From assembly GCA_963795935.1 (NCBI GenBank), contig CAWCJO010000004.1, forward strand, positions 682,001-746,000: a stretch of DNA of 64,000 nt, in the 5' to 3' direction. The position numbers and the translations under genes are program-made. This document shows, one piece after another, positions 36,651 through 45,753 of the stretch (positions are counted from its first letter, which is position 1; every line of letters begins with the position of its first letter). The notes beneath the pieces are model-generated. The model was not told where the DNA came from. It did not search any database and saw only the letters and a program-made list of their open reading frames with translations. Source of the DNA: JAICMB01 sp963795935 (GTDB taxonomy: Bacteria; Acidobacteriota; Terriglobia; Bryobacterales; Bryobacteraceae).

Positions 36651-37688
36651 TCAGATTCGTAGAATTGTATCACTCGGGTCGCGATTCATCGGCTCCGTCT
36701 TGGCCCAGGTCAGCCATCCTAATAGCGGAGCGGCATCGGAATCGCCGTCCGCGGCGGCGGGCTCGCCGGCGCCTAACTCACAACCCGGCGTCTCGCCCCG
36801 CTTTAACACCAACTGCACTTCAAAATCGAATTGATCGCCCCCGAAGAAGCGGACCAGCGCCTGCAGCGGCCGGTACGCCGAGCCGTTGGGAAGAAAATCC
36901 AGATACCGTTTCAGCGTCAGCGGGCCGAGGCGGATGCGCACGCCCGATTGCTCGTCCCAGATCTCGTCTCCCACGATTGCGCCCACGCCGACCTGCTCGG
37001 AATACGAGGCGCCCTTCTCGAAGCGGCATTGCGCCGGTTCGTCGAGCCGGTACCAGGCGCCCACGAACTGCTCGATCTCGACGGGGACGTCGAAATAATC
37101 CCACAGCAGGTTGCGGAGCGCCGCGCTCGAGCGGGCCTGCAGCGATAACAGCCCGGAGTAATACAGCAGGCTTTGATCCTCCACCGCCTGCCGCCGCTCC
37201 AATCCTCCGCTGCCGAGCCCCACCATGTGCAGCAGCACGTGCGTCATGCGGTCGCGCTCGCCGCGCTCGTAGGCGATCGCAAAGCGGTATTTTTCCCACG
37301 CCCGGTACAGCAGCGAGATCATGCGGTGGTTGAAAATATCGAAGAACGCCAACATGGCGGCGTCTTTGGCGCGCACGCGCTCGATGATGAACTGCGTGTA
37401 GAACAGCGGCAGCACGCCGAGAGGACCGGTGAGGCCCATGAAATTCACGATCACGGCGGGCGGCCCCGATTCCTTCCAATCGATCCGCTGGATGGCGCTC
37501 GCCGGGAAGATCATGGAGGCGTGCGCGCCGAAGCGCGCCACTTCGCGCGACGGCACGACGAAGCGGCCTACCGGCTCGCGGTCGGGATAGATCCGCTCGA
37601 ACATTCGTACGGCTTGGAAGAAGTCGAACTGCTGCGGGAACGTGTCCAGCAGCTTTCGGACCTCCGCATAGCGCGGGCCGGCGGCCAT
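36651..37688 (-). CDS. tssG: T6SS baseplate protein TssG
   Basis: 345 residues from ATG 37688, sharing one base with the stop of tssF (ATGTAATG), a typical translational coupling. Family features: FDFFQAVRMFERIYP, PVGRFVVPSREVARFGAHASM, VNFMGLTGPLGVLPLFYTQFI, FFDIFNHRMISLLYRAWEKYRF, and the end LTLKRYLDFLPNG with LVRFFGGDQFDFEVQLVL. With TssE, TssF and TssK it forms the baseplate wedge. No membrane segment. Confidence 0.94.
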   Translation of the reverse strand: MAAGPRYAEVRKLLDTFPQQFDFFQAVRMFERIYPDREPVGRFVVPSREVARFGAHASMIFPASAIQRIDWKESGPPAVIVNFMGLTGPLGVLPLFYTQFIIERVRAKDAAMLAFFDIFNHRMISLLYRAWEKYRFAIAYERGERDRMTHVLLHMVGLGSGGLERRQAVEDQSLLYYSGLLSLQARSSAALRNLLWDYFDVPVEIEQFVGAWYRLDEPAQCRFEKGASYSEQVGVGAIVGDEIWDEQSGVRIRLGPLTLKRYLDFLPNGSAYRPLQALVRFFGGDQFDFEVQLVLKRGETPGCELGAGEPAAADGDSDAAPLLGWLTWAKTEPMNRDPSDTILRI

Positions 37689-39526
37689 TACATTAGGATC
37701 TTGCGACCCGCCCGGGGCGGCCATTCGTGGATCAATCCTCTCCTTTGCCTGGATTTTGCGACCAACTGGCTAAAACTGTTGAGCGACGCGTAGAGTCCCA
37801 GGAAGTGCTCCAGGACGCTTCCGAAAAGGTAAGAGCCGCCGCCCACGAACTGCTCTTCATCGAGTTCCATTTCGACCCGCACGCCGCGCGCGAACGTGAT
37901 GCCGTTCTCCGAAATGACGCGCGCGAAATGCTTGCGGCTGCTGACGCCGGCAATTCCTCGAATCTGCTGCTCGGAGTACGCCGAATCGGTGAAATTGTAG
38001 AGCTTCAGGATTTCCTGAAGGGCCTCCTTGCCCTCTTCGACCAGCGACAGGTAATTCAGCGAAAGCTGCGAGATGAGCCGCCACAGAGCGCCGCGGCCCA
38101 CAGGAGGGCGCAAGGAATTGGTGGGCTTTTTCAGACAGACAATCTTTTTGACCGCCGCGCCGCCTTCTTTAATCCAGAAGTCTCCGTCTTCGTTGCCGAA
38201 CGGCAGCCGCGACGGCAGATCGCGATTGGTGCAGGTGATGCGGACGGTCAGCGTATCGGCGTCCGGGAAAACCTGCCGCGAGGATCTGTCCACCAGGGTC
38301 AGGTACATGTCCGTACCCTCGTCGCCGCGTTTCGCCGACGCCCGGCGATTGGCGATCCAGAACACCAGTCCCTTGTCGCGCCCGCCCCCGTGACGGAAGG
38401 AGTAAAAGGGATCGTAGTGGATCACGGCCTGGGTTTGAGTATCGATGCTGAGCACCTGATCGACGGAGAAAACCTCCGTTGCGTTCGTGCGCCGGATATC
38501 GGGAACGATTGGATATTCGAAATGCCGCTGGTCGAGCAAAATCGGCTCCGCCGTTTGCTGGAACAGGTTCACGATGGGCGCGCAGCCGAGGCGGAAGGTC
38601 TTGGCCGAAACTCCCACTTCGAGCATCTGGCGGCGCTCCGCCATTTCGAATTCGGAAAGCAGAAACACGATCTCCAGACGATCTTTGAAGCCCGCCAGCG
38701 CGGGCCGCAGATTCTCCAGATCGAGAAAGAAAAATTTCTCGGGGAACGTGAAGTATTCCGCCAGCAGCCGGTAGCCGGTGAAGGAGCGGCGCGGATAGGG
38801 AATGGTGTCTTCGTCCTCGCCGAAACCGGCGGCGCGCAGAGAATCGACGGGGATATTAACCGCGCGCACGCGAGAGCCGGGCGTGGGATCGCGCAAAACG
38901 ATCTGCACGCAATTGCGGCATAGCAGCTCGTAAAGCGCATTCACCAGGTTGTTTTCGCCATTCAGAAAAAAGCGCAGAGAGTCGATGGGCAGCTTGCCGA
39001 AGGGCGCGTCGCCCAGAGCGCGCAGCTCCACCCGCACGGCCGCGACGGCGTCGTTGGTCTTGATGGGGGGCGTCAGACGGTCCGGCGTTTTCCACTCCGC
39101 CGCGGCGACGGAGACGGGCCACAGCGTGGTGTCGTAACAGGTCCGGAAATTGCACTCGAAGCCGCCCACCTTGCGCGAATAAAGCACCGTGTCCTTTGGA
39201 AGGTTCAGGCCGGCCGCGACATTCTGGCCGGGTTCCGCGAAAAATTCCACGATCGACATGGACGGAATCGGCCGGATGTAATGCGGGTAGACGATGCCGA
39301 GCAGCGCTTCGGTGATCTCCGGAAACTCGTCGTCGATCTTAAGATGCACGCGCGCGGCCAGGAACGCGAAGCCCTCCAGAATGCGCTCCACGTGCGGGTC
39401 GTGGCAGCGCGTCGGCTCGAGCACCAGCCGCTGCGCGATGGTGGGATATTTTTCCGCGAAGTCGGCGCCCATCTGGCGCAGGAACGCCAGCTCGCGCTCG
39501 TAATAGAGCAGCAGATCATCCCGCAC
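37688..39526 (-). CDS. tssF: T6SS baseplate protein TssF
   Basis: 612 residues. N-terminus MRDDLLLYYERELAFLRQMGADFAEKYPTIA with EPTRCHDPHVERILEGFAFLAARVHLKIDDEFPEITEALLGIVYPHYIRPIPSM is the diagnostic TssF/ImpG block. The intact C-terminus has FARGVRVEMELDEEQFVGGGSYLFGSVLEHFLGLYASLNSF. It is part of the baseplate wedge with TssG and TssE. It overlaps the end of tssE by 11 bases. Confidence 0.96.
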   Translation of the reverse strand: MRDDLLLYYERELAFLRQMGADFAEKYPTIAQRLVLEPTRCHDPHVERILEGFAFLAARVHLKIDDEFPEITEALLGIVYPHYIRPIPSMSIVEFFAEPGQNVAAGLNLPKDTVLYSRKVGGFECNFRTCYDTTLWPVSVAAAEWKTPDRLTPPIKTNDAVAAVRVELRALGDAPFGKLPIDSLRFFLNGENNLVNALYELLCRNCVQIVLRDPTPGSRVRAVNIPVDSLRAAGFGEDEDTIPYPRRSFTGYRLLAEYFTFPEKFFFLDLENLRPALAGFKDRLEIVFLLSEFEMAERRQMLEVGVSAKTFRLGCAPIVNLFQQTAEPILLDQRHFEYPIVPDIRRTNATEVFSVDQVLSIDTQTQAVIHYDPFYSFRHGGGRDKGLVFWIANRRASAKRGDEGTDMYLTLVDRSSRQVFPDADTLTVRITCTNRDLPSRLPFGNEDGDFWIKEGGAAVKKIVCLKKPTNSLRPPVGRGALWRLISQLSLNYLSLVEEGKEALQEILKLYNFTDSAYSEQQIRGIAGVSSRKHFARVISENGITFARGVRVEMELDEEQFVGGGSYLFGSVLEHFLGLYASLNSFSQLVAKSRQRRGLIHEWPPRAGRKILM

Positions 39527-39995
39527 CGCGCTCTCCCTTCACCTGGTACTCGCCGCTCGACAACTGCAGAACGGTGTCGAAGGAAACCTGCTCCGGCGCC
39601 GGGTCCTTCAGCAGCAGGCCTTCAATCTGGAAGCGCAGAATGCGCGAGCTGCCGTCGGGCGCATCCACGGCGGTGACCTTAACGCCCGCCAGGCGCGGCT
39701 CGAACAGCGCGATGGTCGCCTCCAGCGCGCGCAGCAGCCGGTTGCGGTCTTTCGGCGAGCTCAGGCTAAAAGAAGAAAAATCCGGCAGCCCGTAGTTATA
39801 AAGCGAACGGTTCACTTCCCGCAACGACTCCGGCGGAGGCTCGACCACGCGGCGCGTATTCAGCAGATGCTCCAGATCGCGCCGCAGCGCCGCTTTGAGC
39901 TGCCGTTCGGGCGACACCTTGGGGTCCATGTCCACCAGCCGGTCCAGCAGACACTGCGTAATCTTGAAGTCGTTGTCGGGCCCTTGCATTCTCAT
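39516..39995 (-). CDS. tssE: T6SS baseplate protein TssE (gp25-like)
   Basis: 159 residues. gp25-like features: LLDRLVDMDPKVSPERQLKAALRRDLEHLLNTRR, then LYNYGLPDFSSFSLSSPKDRNRLLRALEATIALFEPRL and RFQIEGLLL. The EARL-type box is LRRDLEHLLNT. It starts sheath polymerisation on the baseplate. It starts 4 bases after the end of tssA. Confidence 0.94.
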   Translation of the reverse strand: MRMQGPDNDFKITQCLLDRLVDMDPKVSPERQLKAALRRDLEHLLNTRRVVEPPPESLREVNRSLYNYGLPDFSSFSLSSPKDRNRLLRALEATIALFEPRLAGVKVTAVDAPDGSSRILRFQIEGLLLKDPAPEQVSFDTVLQLSSGEYQVKGERGAG

Positions 39996-39999
39996 AATG

Positions 40000-41811
40000 C
40001 TAGGGCTTGCAACTCAGCGCCTGAACCGGATCGAGCCGGCAAATGCGGTTGTAGATCTTTTGGCGCAACTCGGAGGCGCCGTCCAGCATGTGCAGGCATT
40101 CGAGAAGCATCGTCAAAGGATAGGCGACGGTGTCGGAAGCCTCCCAGTCTTCTAAACGATGCTCGTCGATCTCGGCGGCCAGTTCTTCGAGAATGGGTTG
40201 CGCGATGGCCGCCTGCCCCGCTTTCAAGCAGAGCTCGGCGAGCTGTTGTTTGCGGCGAAAACGTCCGCGCCCGGAAGTTTGGCGGGCGATCTCGGCCGCG
40301 AGCAATTCCAGGGCCTCGCGCGAACGCCCTCTCCGTATCGCCTCGAGGGCTAGCTCGTAGGTGTCGGGCGCAGCCGGCTCGCCCGCTGGAAGCGCTTCCG
40401 CCTCTTCTTCATCGCTCATTGCGATGGGGGCCGCCGGCGCGCTGGAGGCCCCCGCTTCCTCGGCAATCGCCTCCAGCCAAGCCTGCGTTTCCGCGTTGGC
40501 GGCCGGCGTATCGTCCATCAGCATCGCGGTGCGAAGATTCGGAATATCGCGCAGCAGCGCGCGAACCTCGGATTTGATGGCGGCGGCGATCTCCGGATAA
40601 CCGTAGGTTTCGAGTGCCGTCACGGAGTAGCGCTGCAGATCCAGCCAAGCCCGGCCGCACGGTTGCGCCATGGCCGTTTCGGCAAGCTCGATGGCGGTGG
40701 TCCAATCGCAATCGAGAATCGCTTTCTTGAGCTGCGTGCGGACCTCGGTCGACGGCGCCTCAAACAGGGTCGGATCGGGGCTGGCGCCGGCCCGCCGCAG
40801 CTCCCCCCAGCGGTATCCGCGCAGCAGCAAGTACGGCGCCGGATCGTAGCCGTCCTGTTCGCGCAGAAACTTCGCGACCGCCACCAGGCGCAGCGGCACT
40901 TCCTCCTTATCGGCCGGAACGAGGCCCGCGGCCACTTTCTTGACCGGCGCGCGGGCGGGAGCGGCGGCGGCCCCGGAAAACCCGACCGCAACCGCCTCCG
41001 CCGCCCCGGACGGCTCCTCCTCTTCCCGTCCGGATTCGGGTTGATCCAGCTCCCCGGATTCCTCACGCTTCTTCTGATAAAACTGATTGGCGAGACGCTG
41101 GACCTCTTCGAGCGCCTCCCGCAGCTTCGAAAAGCTGGGGCCCCCGGACCCGAATTTCTCTTCGCAAGCCGCCGCGAGCGCCTGCAGCGATGCCAGGCAG
41201 CCGTCGAGATTCTCGACCAGGGCTTGATAGAAGTCCTTGGAAGTCTCCTGGACCGCTTTGTCGAAGGCCTCGGCCGTGAGTTTGCCGTCGTCGATCGCGC
41301 TCTGACGATTCTTCGCCTTGGACTCGTCGTCTTCGTAGCCGACGGCGCGCGACTCCCGGTATTTGAGAAGTCCGTAACCGGCCTTTGTGAGCGGCGCCCA
41401 CTTAGTCGCTTCCACAAGGTACGAGCCGATCCAATCGAGCGGCGCAACGCGATAGTCGAGATCGCCGTCCTCTACCGGCGGGTACAGCGTCTCCCAAAAG
41501 TTCTCGACCAGCGCCTTGCACATTTCCAGCCCGGCTCGCAGGCCGCCGAAAGATTCGCGTTTGAAAAGGGCCTCGGTGAGCCACGCGGCCAGCTGCAAGT
41601 CTTTCGACTGCGACGCCAGCGCATCGCTCGCAAGCTGCATGACGAGCTTCCAGTCGGCGACCTTGCGGGCGCGCTGCCAGTCGCCCTGAGGCGCGTCGTC
41701 CTCCTCCCGGCGCGCCTCGCGGATCTGGTCGTAAACCGGCGCGTACTCCAGGTTTTCGCCGCTCGGATTCTCGCCCGGAATCGGCGCTAATATGTCGTCG
41801 CGTAATGGCAT
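40000..41811 (-). CDS. tssA: T6SS assembly protein TssA (ImpA family)
   Basis: 603 residues. The ImpA N-terminal domain is DDILAPIPGENPSGENLEYAPVYDQIREARREEDDAPQGDW, followed by DWKLVMQLASDALASQSKDLQLAAWLTEALFKRESFGGL. A Pro/Ala/Glu-rich linker (residues 255-305) leads to a C-terminal helical part (FLREQDGYDPAPYLLLRGYRWGEL, ending EIDEHRLEDWEASDTVAYPL). The C-terminal half matches the longer TssA class that caps the growing sheath. The start is ATG 41811. Confidence 0.92.
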   Translation of the reverse strand: MPLRDDILAPIPGENPSGENLEYAPVYDQIREARREEDDAPQGDWQRARKVADWKLVMQLASDALASQSKDLQLAAWLTEALFKRESFGGLRAGLEMCKALVENFWETLYPPVEDGDLDYRVAPLDWIGSYLVEATKWAPLTKAGYGLLKYRESRAVGYEDDESKAKNRQSAIDDGKLTAEAFDKAVQETSKDFYQALVENLDGCLASLQALAAACEEKFGSGGPSFSKLREALEEVQRLANQFYQKKREESGELDQPESGREEEEPSGAAEAVAVGFSGAAAAPARAPVKKVAAGLVPADKEEVPLRLVAVAKFLREQDGYDPAPYLLLRGYRWGELRRAGASPDPTLFEAPSTEVRTQLKKAILDCDWTTAIELAETAMAQPCGRAWLDLQRYSVTALETYGYPEIAAAIKSEVRALLRDIPNLRTAMLMDDTPAANAETQAWLEAIAEEAGASSAPAAPIAMSDEEEAEALPAGEPAAPDTYELALEAIRRGRSREALELLAAEIARQTSGRGRFRRKQQLAELCLKAGQAAIAQPILEELAAEIDEHRLEDWEASDTVAYPLTMLLECLHMLDGASELRQKIYNRICRLDPVQALSCKP

Positions 41812-41869
41812 GGCGGGAACTTCTGTTCTAGTCTCTCGTCCCGGTTAACACTTGGCGCTTGCTAACGCG

Positions 41870-41891
41870 CGCGGCTCGGTACTGAGCCGCG
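41870..41891. other. perfect hairpin between tagJ and tssA
   Basis: CGCGGCTC, loop GGTACT, GAGCCGCG: 8 perfect G/C-rich pairs in the 122-base gap, upstream of tssA on the leftward transcript. No T-run follows, so it may cause pausing, partial termination or RNA processing, lowering tssA and later genes relative to hcp and the sheath. This is an inference. Confidence 0.45.
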
Positions 41892-41933
41892 ACTGTGAAG
41901 GAGCGGTTGTCAGGATTTAACACCTACGCCACA

Positions 41934-42677
41934 CTAGTCGCCGCCCGTCTGCGCCGACGTCAACGCCTCGTCCTTGGCCTGAAACTCGATTTTCCGGATC
42001 TCGAGAATCGAGAAATCTTCCCCGTCGGCGAGGAACGCCTTCAAACCCACCGGCACGAGGCCGTCTTCGGTCTCGCGCCATTCCGTGGCGCGGCCCAGCT
42101 TGATGTCGGCGTCGTCCTCGAGATATGACAGGGGCGAGATGGCCGGAATCAGCGCCTCTCCCAGCTCTTTATCCTTGAAGGCCGGCCCGGTGCGCACCAG
42201 CGCGGGAATCCACAGTAGATCGCGCAGACGCTTGGGCGCTTGCATCTCGATCGAAACGATGTGCTGCATCGGAACCCACAAGTAGGCGCCGGCGGCGAAT
42301 AGTTCCAGCCGCGTTCCGATGCGCGGGTCCGCGTCCTCGAACGATTCGAAAGGCTCCCCATTGAGCGAACCCCGGATGCTCTCCGCGGGCACGACGTCGC
42401 GCGTCGGAGGCAGCGCGCGCGTCCGGAACATCTCCTGCCGCATGCGCTCGGCGTGCAGCGACGAGAAATACAGGATGGCGCCGAGTTGCGAAGGCGGGCT
42501 CTGTTGCGCGAGCACGTGGAGATGCTTCTCGGCGCGGTCGTATTCGCCGGCGAAGCACAGCAGCTCGAATAGGAACGTGCGCCGCTTGGCATCGGTGGGA
42601 TTGTCGCGCAGCTCCGCTCCCAGCGCCGCGATGGCTTCGTTCAGATTGCCTTTGTCGAAAAGTTGTTTCGGTGTCAT
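41934..42677 (-). CDS. tagJ: T6SS accessory protein TagJ (ImpE family)
   Basis: 247 residues. Tetratricopeptide-like N-terminus (LFDKGNLNEAIAALGAELRDNPTDAKRRTFLFELLCFAGEYDRAEKHLHVLAQQ) and ImpE C-terminal part with RLELFAAGAYLWVPMQHIVSIEMQAPKRLRDLLWIPA and LGRATEWRE. TagJ binds the TssB sheath protein and can guide ClpV. It starts 3 bases after the end of the first hcp gene. Confidence 0.92.
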   Translation of the reverse strand: MTPKQLFDKGNLNEAIAALGAELRDNPTDAKRRTFLFELLCFAGEYDRAEKHLHVLAQQSPPSQLGAILYFSSLHAERMRQEMFRTRALPPTRDVVPAESIRGSLNGEPFESFEDADPRIGTRLELFAAGAYLWVPMQHIVSIEMQAPKRLRDLLWIPALVRTGPAFKDKELGEALIPAISPLSYLEDDADIKLGRATEWRETEDGLVPVGLKAFLADGEDFSILEIRKIEFQAKDEALTSAQTGGD

Positions 42678-42680
42678 GTT

Positions 42681-43160
42681 TCAGCTCCCGGCCCGCGCGG
42701 TGCGCAGGTCGAACGATGCCAGCAGCGAACCGCCCAGCGTTCCATCCTGCTTCTGTTCCTTGTATTCGATCTGCTTCTTCGCAAAACTCAACGTAAATTC
42801 CATCACCGGATACGTTTCCCCGCCGGCGTCGAGCTTGCAGCTGGTGACCTGAACGTCCGTCAAGGTGACGCGCAGGTAATCCTGCTGGTTGCGGCCGGCC
42901 TTGCGGCAGGTGAGCACGGCTTTGGGGAGTTTTTCCCCCGTCGCGCAAGCCTGCTTCAGCTTGGGATACGAGACCTCCACGGAACCGAAAAAACGCACAT
43001 CGTCGAACACCGCCTTGCCGACCTTGTAGTCTCCGTGGCGGCCGCGATTGACGGCGCCCATGGTGAAGTGGCTGATTTGAATTTCCCCGCCGTGCTTGGA
43101 ATCGGCGGACTCGCCGTCAATGCCGTCGATTTTCAAGAAATAATCGGGAGTTAAATCCAT
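42681..43160 (-). CDS. hcp: Hcp tube protein, copy 1
   Basis: 159 residues: MDLTPDYFLKIDGIDGESADSKHGGEIQISHFTMG, VGKAVFDDVRFFGSVEVSYPKLKQACATGEKLPKAVLTCRKAG, LRVTLTDVQVTSCKLDAGGETYPVMEFTLSFAKKQIEY. Hcp hexamers stack into the T6SS tube and carry small effectors. It overlaps none but lies 6 bases after copy 2. It differs from copies 2 and 3 throughout, so it is not a recent duplicate. Confidence 0.95.
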   Translation of the reverse strand: MDLTPDYFLKIDGIDGESADSKHGGEIQISHFTMGAVNRGRHGDYKVGKAVFDDVRFFGSVEVSYPKLKQACATGEKLPKAVLTCRKAGRNQQDYLRVTLTDVQVTSCKLDAGGETYPVMEFTLSFAKKQIEYKEQKQDGTLGGSLLASFDLRTARAGS

Positions 43161-43166
43161 TTCCGC

Positions 43167-43664
43167 CTACGGGCTTGACGCCTTCGCTCCCTTCGGAATG
43201 GCGTAAGAGTACTTGATCGCGCCGCCGGAGCTGCCATCGGCTTTCTGGGCGCGGTATTCCTCTTCGATCTGCGCGAAATTGAACGAAAAGGATGCAACCG
43301 GGGTCTCGTCCGCATCGTGGGACCCGGCCAGGTGGAAACTCGAAATCAGCACGTCGGAAAACGTGATTTTTAAAAACTCCTGCTGTTCCTTGCCCTGTTT
43401 GCGAAACGTCAAAAGGGCTTTCTTGACGCGCTCTCCCGAAACGCACGCCAGATACAGCTTGGTCGCGGATTTGTCGATGCGCATCGTGAAAAAGGCGTCC
43501 TTCCACAGCGACGTCCCGGGGCTTGAAGCGGCGGAGCCAACGGCGTTGGAGTTGATGACGTCTTTGCTGCAACTGAGGAGCTGCAACTCGCCGGGGTGCT
43601 TGAGGTCTTTCGACTCGCCTTCCACGCCATCGATCTTCAAAAATAAATCCAAGCCCGCGGCCAT
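43167..43664 (-). CDS. hcp: Hcp tube protein, copy 2
   Basis: 165 residues: LDLFLKIDGVEGESKDLKHPGELQLLS, an inserted loop NSNAVGSAASSPGTSLW, FFTMRIDKSATKLYLACVSGERVKKALLTFRKQGKEQQEFLKITFSDVLISSF, FSFNFAQIEEEYRAQKADGSSGGAIKYSY. The most divergent of the three: LTFRKQG in place of LTCRKAG, and a longer loop after strand 2. It may form its own tube or a mixed one, or bind a different effector. Confidence 0.94.
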   Translation of the reverse strand: MAAGLDLFLKIDGVEGESKDLKHPGELQLLSCSKDVINSNAVGSAASSPGTSLWKDAFFTMRIDKSATKLYLACVSGERVKKALLTFRKQGKEQQEFLKITFSDVLISSFHLAGSHDADETPVASFSFNFAQIEEEYRAQKADGSSGGAIKYSYAIPKGAKASSP

Positions 43665-43689
43665 TTACACTACCCTTCAGAAAGAACGA

Positions 43690-43726
43690 GGCGTTGCGAA
43701 GCCCGGTAGGGAACAACCGCAACGCC
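43690..43726. other. hairpin between hcp copies 3 and 2
   Basis: GGCGTTGCG and CGCAACGCC pair over 9 bases around a 19-base loop, in the 78-base gap between two hcp genes. On the leftward transcript it is followed by a T-rich but not continuous stretch (TCGTTCTTTCT). It probably acts as a partial terminator or 3' stabiliser that raises the first hcp above the later genes. Confidence 0.5.
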
Positions 43727-43742
43727 CCGAAAAAATGAGCCC

Positions 43743-44231
43743 TTAACTGGCGCTCTGGCTCTTGACGTTGTACTTGGTCGTGACCGCGCCGCCGAGGGTG
43801 CCGTCCGCCTTCTGCTCCTTGTAATCGCACTGGCCTTCCGTGAAGTTGAACGAGATCTGGTCCAGCGGAACCACGTCGGAACCCGCCGAGCCGCCCGTCT
43901 GGTAGGACGAGATCAGGAGATCGGTGAAACTCCATTTCAGATATTCCTGCTGGTCCTTGCCGGCCTTGCGGCACGTGAGCACGGCCTTCTTGATGTGCTC
44001 GCCGTTGGCGCAGGCCAGGAACAGCTTGGGCGTGGCCTTGTTCGTCCGCATGACGAAATGGAAGTCGCCCATCTGGACCTTGCCCGCGCCCATGCCTTCT
44101 CCCATGGCGGCGGTTCCGGCGTTGGTTTCTCCGAACGACCACGATTCCAACTGAATCTCGTTTTTATGTGTTTTATCCTGGGATTCGCCGTCGATCCCAT
44201 CGATTTTCAAGAAATAATCTACAACAGCCAT
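43743..44231 (-). CDS. hcp: Hcp tube protein, copy 3
   Basis: 162 residues: MAVVDYFLKIDGIDGESQDKTHKNEIQLESWSFGETN, a Gly/Met/Ala loop AAMGEGMGAGKVQMGDFHFVMRTNKATPKLFLACANGEHIKKAVLTCRKAGKDQQEYL, ISFNFTEGQCDYKEQKADGTLGG. First hcp behind the sheath genes and closest to canonical Hcp. The promoter-proximal position suggests the highest expression. It starts 37 bases after the end of tssC. Confidence 0.95.
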   Translation of the reverse strand: MAVVDYFLKIDGIDGESQDKTHKNEIQLESWSFGETNAGTAAMGEGMGAGKVQMGDFHFVMRTNKATPKLFLACANGEHIKKAVLTCRKAGKDQQEYLKWSFTDLLISSYQTGGSAGSDVVPLDQISFNFTEGQCDYKEQKADGTLGGAVTTKYNVKSQSAS

Positions 44232-44268
44232 ATCTGCTTCTCCTTATGCTCTCTCCTGAATCGAGGTA

Positions 44269-45753
44269 CTACTTGCGCGCCGACGCCGGCAGCTCCGCCA
44301 CCAGGCGCAGCGACATGGACAGTTCGTCCAATTGGAAGTGCGGCCGCAGGAACGCGACGGCACGGTATGCTCCGGGCTTGCCGGGGATCTCCTGAACTTC
44401 GATCTTGGCGTCGCGCAGCGGCCGTTGCGCCTTGATGGAAGGAGCGGCCGCGTCGTCCGGCGTCACGTAGTTGGTAATCCACTGGTTCAGCCAGCGCTCG
44501 CAATCGGTCCGCGACATGAAGCTTCCGATCTTGTCGCGCGTGATGGCCTTCAGGTAGTGCGCAAACCGCGAGCACGCCATGATGTACGGCAACTGCGCCG
44601 ACAGGCGCGCGTTGGCGTTGGCCGCGTCCTTGTCGTACAGCTTCGGCTTTTGCGCCGACTGGATACTGAAGAACGCCGCGTAATCGGTGTCCTTGCAGTG
44701 CACCAGCGGGACGAATCCCTGGTCGGCCAATTCCTTCTCGCGCCGGTCCGGGATGGGCACTTCGGTGGGGCATTTCATCGCAACTTCGCCGGCGTCGGTC
44801 TTGAAGTTGTGCACCGGCAGCCCTTCCACCAGGCCACCGCCTTCCACGCCGCGGATCGCCGCGCACCAGCCGTACAGATTGAACGCCGTCGTGATGCGCG
44901 CCCCGAGGGCAAACGCCGCGTTCGACCAGCAGTACTTGTTGTAGTCGGTCCCGTCCACGTTCTCTTCGTAGTTGAACGCCTCGATCTGGGTGCCGTCCTG
45001 GCCGTAAGGCAGCCGGATCAGCATGCGCGGGAGGCACAGGCCGACGTAGCGCGAATCTTCACTTTGGCGGAAGGACTTCCATTTGGCGTATTCCGTGGTA
45101 TCGAAGATCTTGGCGATATCCCGCGGCATGTTGAGCTGCGAGTAGCTCTCCAGATTGAAGAACGATGGGTCGGCCGCCGAAAGGAACGGGGCATGCGCCG
45201 CGGCTGCGATTCCGGAGATGCGCTCCAGCAGCTCCATGTCTTCCGGACCTTTGCCGAACTCGTAATTGCCCAGCATACAGCCGAATGGCGAACCGCCGAA
45301 CTGCCCGAATTCCTGTTCGTAAACCTGTTTCCAAAGCGCGCTTTGATCGAATTCCGGCGCCTTCTTCAAATCCTTGAGCAATTCCCGCTTGTTCACGTTC
45401 AGGATTTTGATCTTGCACTGCACGCCGGTCTCGGTCTGGTCCATCAGGTAGCGCAGCCCGCGCCAGGCGCCTTCAATTTTCTGGAAGTCGGCGTGATGCA
45501 GGATTTCGTTCAACTGCGCCGAAAGCAGCCGGTCGATGTCGGCGATGCGCTGGTTGATCATCAACTCGGCGTCGGCCGAGACCTTCATCTTTTCGCCCAA
45601 CACCTGCGAGACAAACTCTTTGACGAGATCCTTGCCCCGCTCCTTGGTGGTGGTCATGCGCCCCTGCTCGACGATTTGATCGAGTAGGCCCGTCTGCTCG
45701 ACGGTTTGCGTGGTCGTGGCGGCCGCGGCCGCCGCTTGTTGTTGCTCAGCCAT
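44269..45753 (-). CDS. tssC: T6SS sheath protein TssC (VipB)
   Basis: 494 residues, large subunit of the contractile sheath. Hallmarks: VEQTGLLDQIVEQGRM, ILHHADFQKIEGAWRGLRYLMDQTETGVQCKIKILNVNKREL, FGCMLGNYEFGKGPEDMELLERISGIAAAAHAPFLSAADPSFF, PRMLIRLPYGQDG, YIMACSRFAHYLKAITRDKIGSFMS, and C-terminal LRPHFQLDELSMSLRLVAELP. It overlaps tssB by 8 bases. The Ala-rich N-terminal 15 residues are disordered. Confidence 0.97.
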   Translation of the reverse strand: MAEQQQAAAAAATTTQTVEQTGLLDQIVEQGRMTTTKERGKDLVKEFVSQVLGEKMKVSADAELMINQRIADIDRLLSAQLNEILHHADFQKIEGAWRGLRYLMDQTETGVQCKIKILNVNKRELLKDLKKAPEFDQSALWKQVYEQEFGQFGGSPFGCMLGNYEFGKGPEDMELLERISGIAAAAHAPFLSAADPSFFNLESYSQLNMPRDIAKIFDTTEYAKWKSFRQSEDSRYVGLCLPRMLIRLPYGQDGTQIEAFNYEENVDGTDYNKYCWSNAAFALGARITTAFNLYGWCAAIRGVEGGGLVEGLPVHNFKTDAGEVAMKCPTEVPIPDRREKELADQGFVPLVHCKDTDYAAFFSIQSAQKPKLYDKDAANANARLSAQLPYIMACSRFAHYLKAITRDKIGSFMSRTDCERWLNQWITNYVTPDDAAAPSIKAQRPLRDAKIEVQEIPGKPGAYRAVAFLRPHFQLDELSMSLRLVAELPASARK

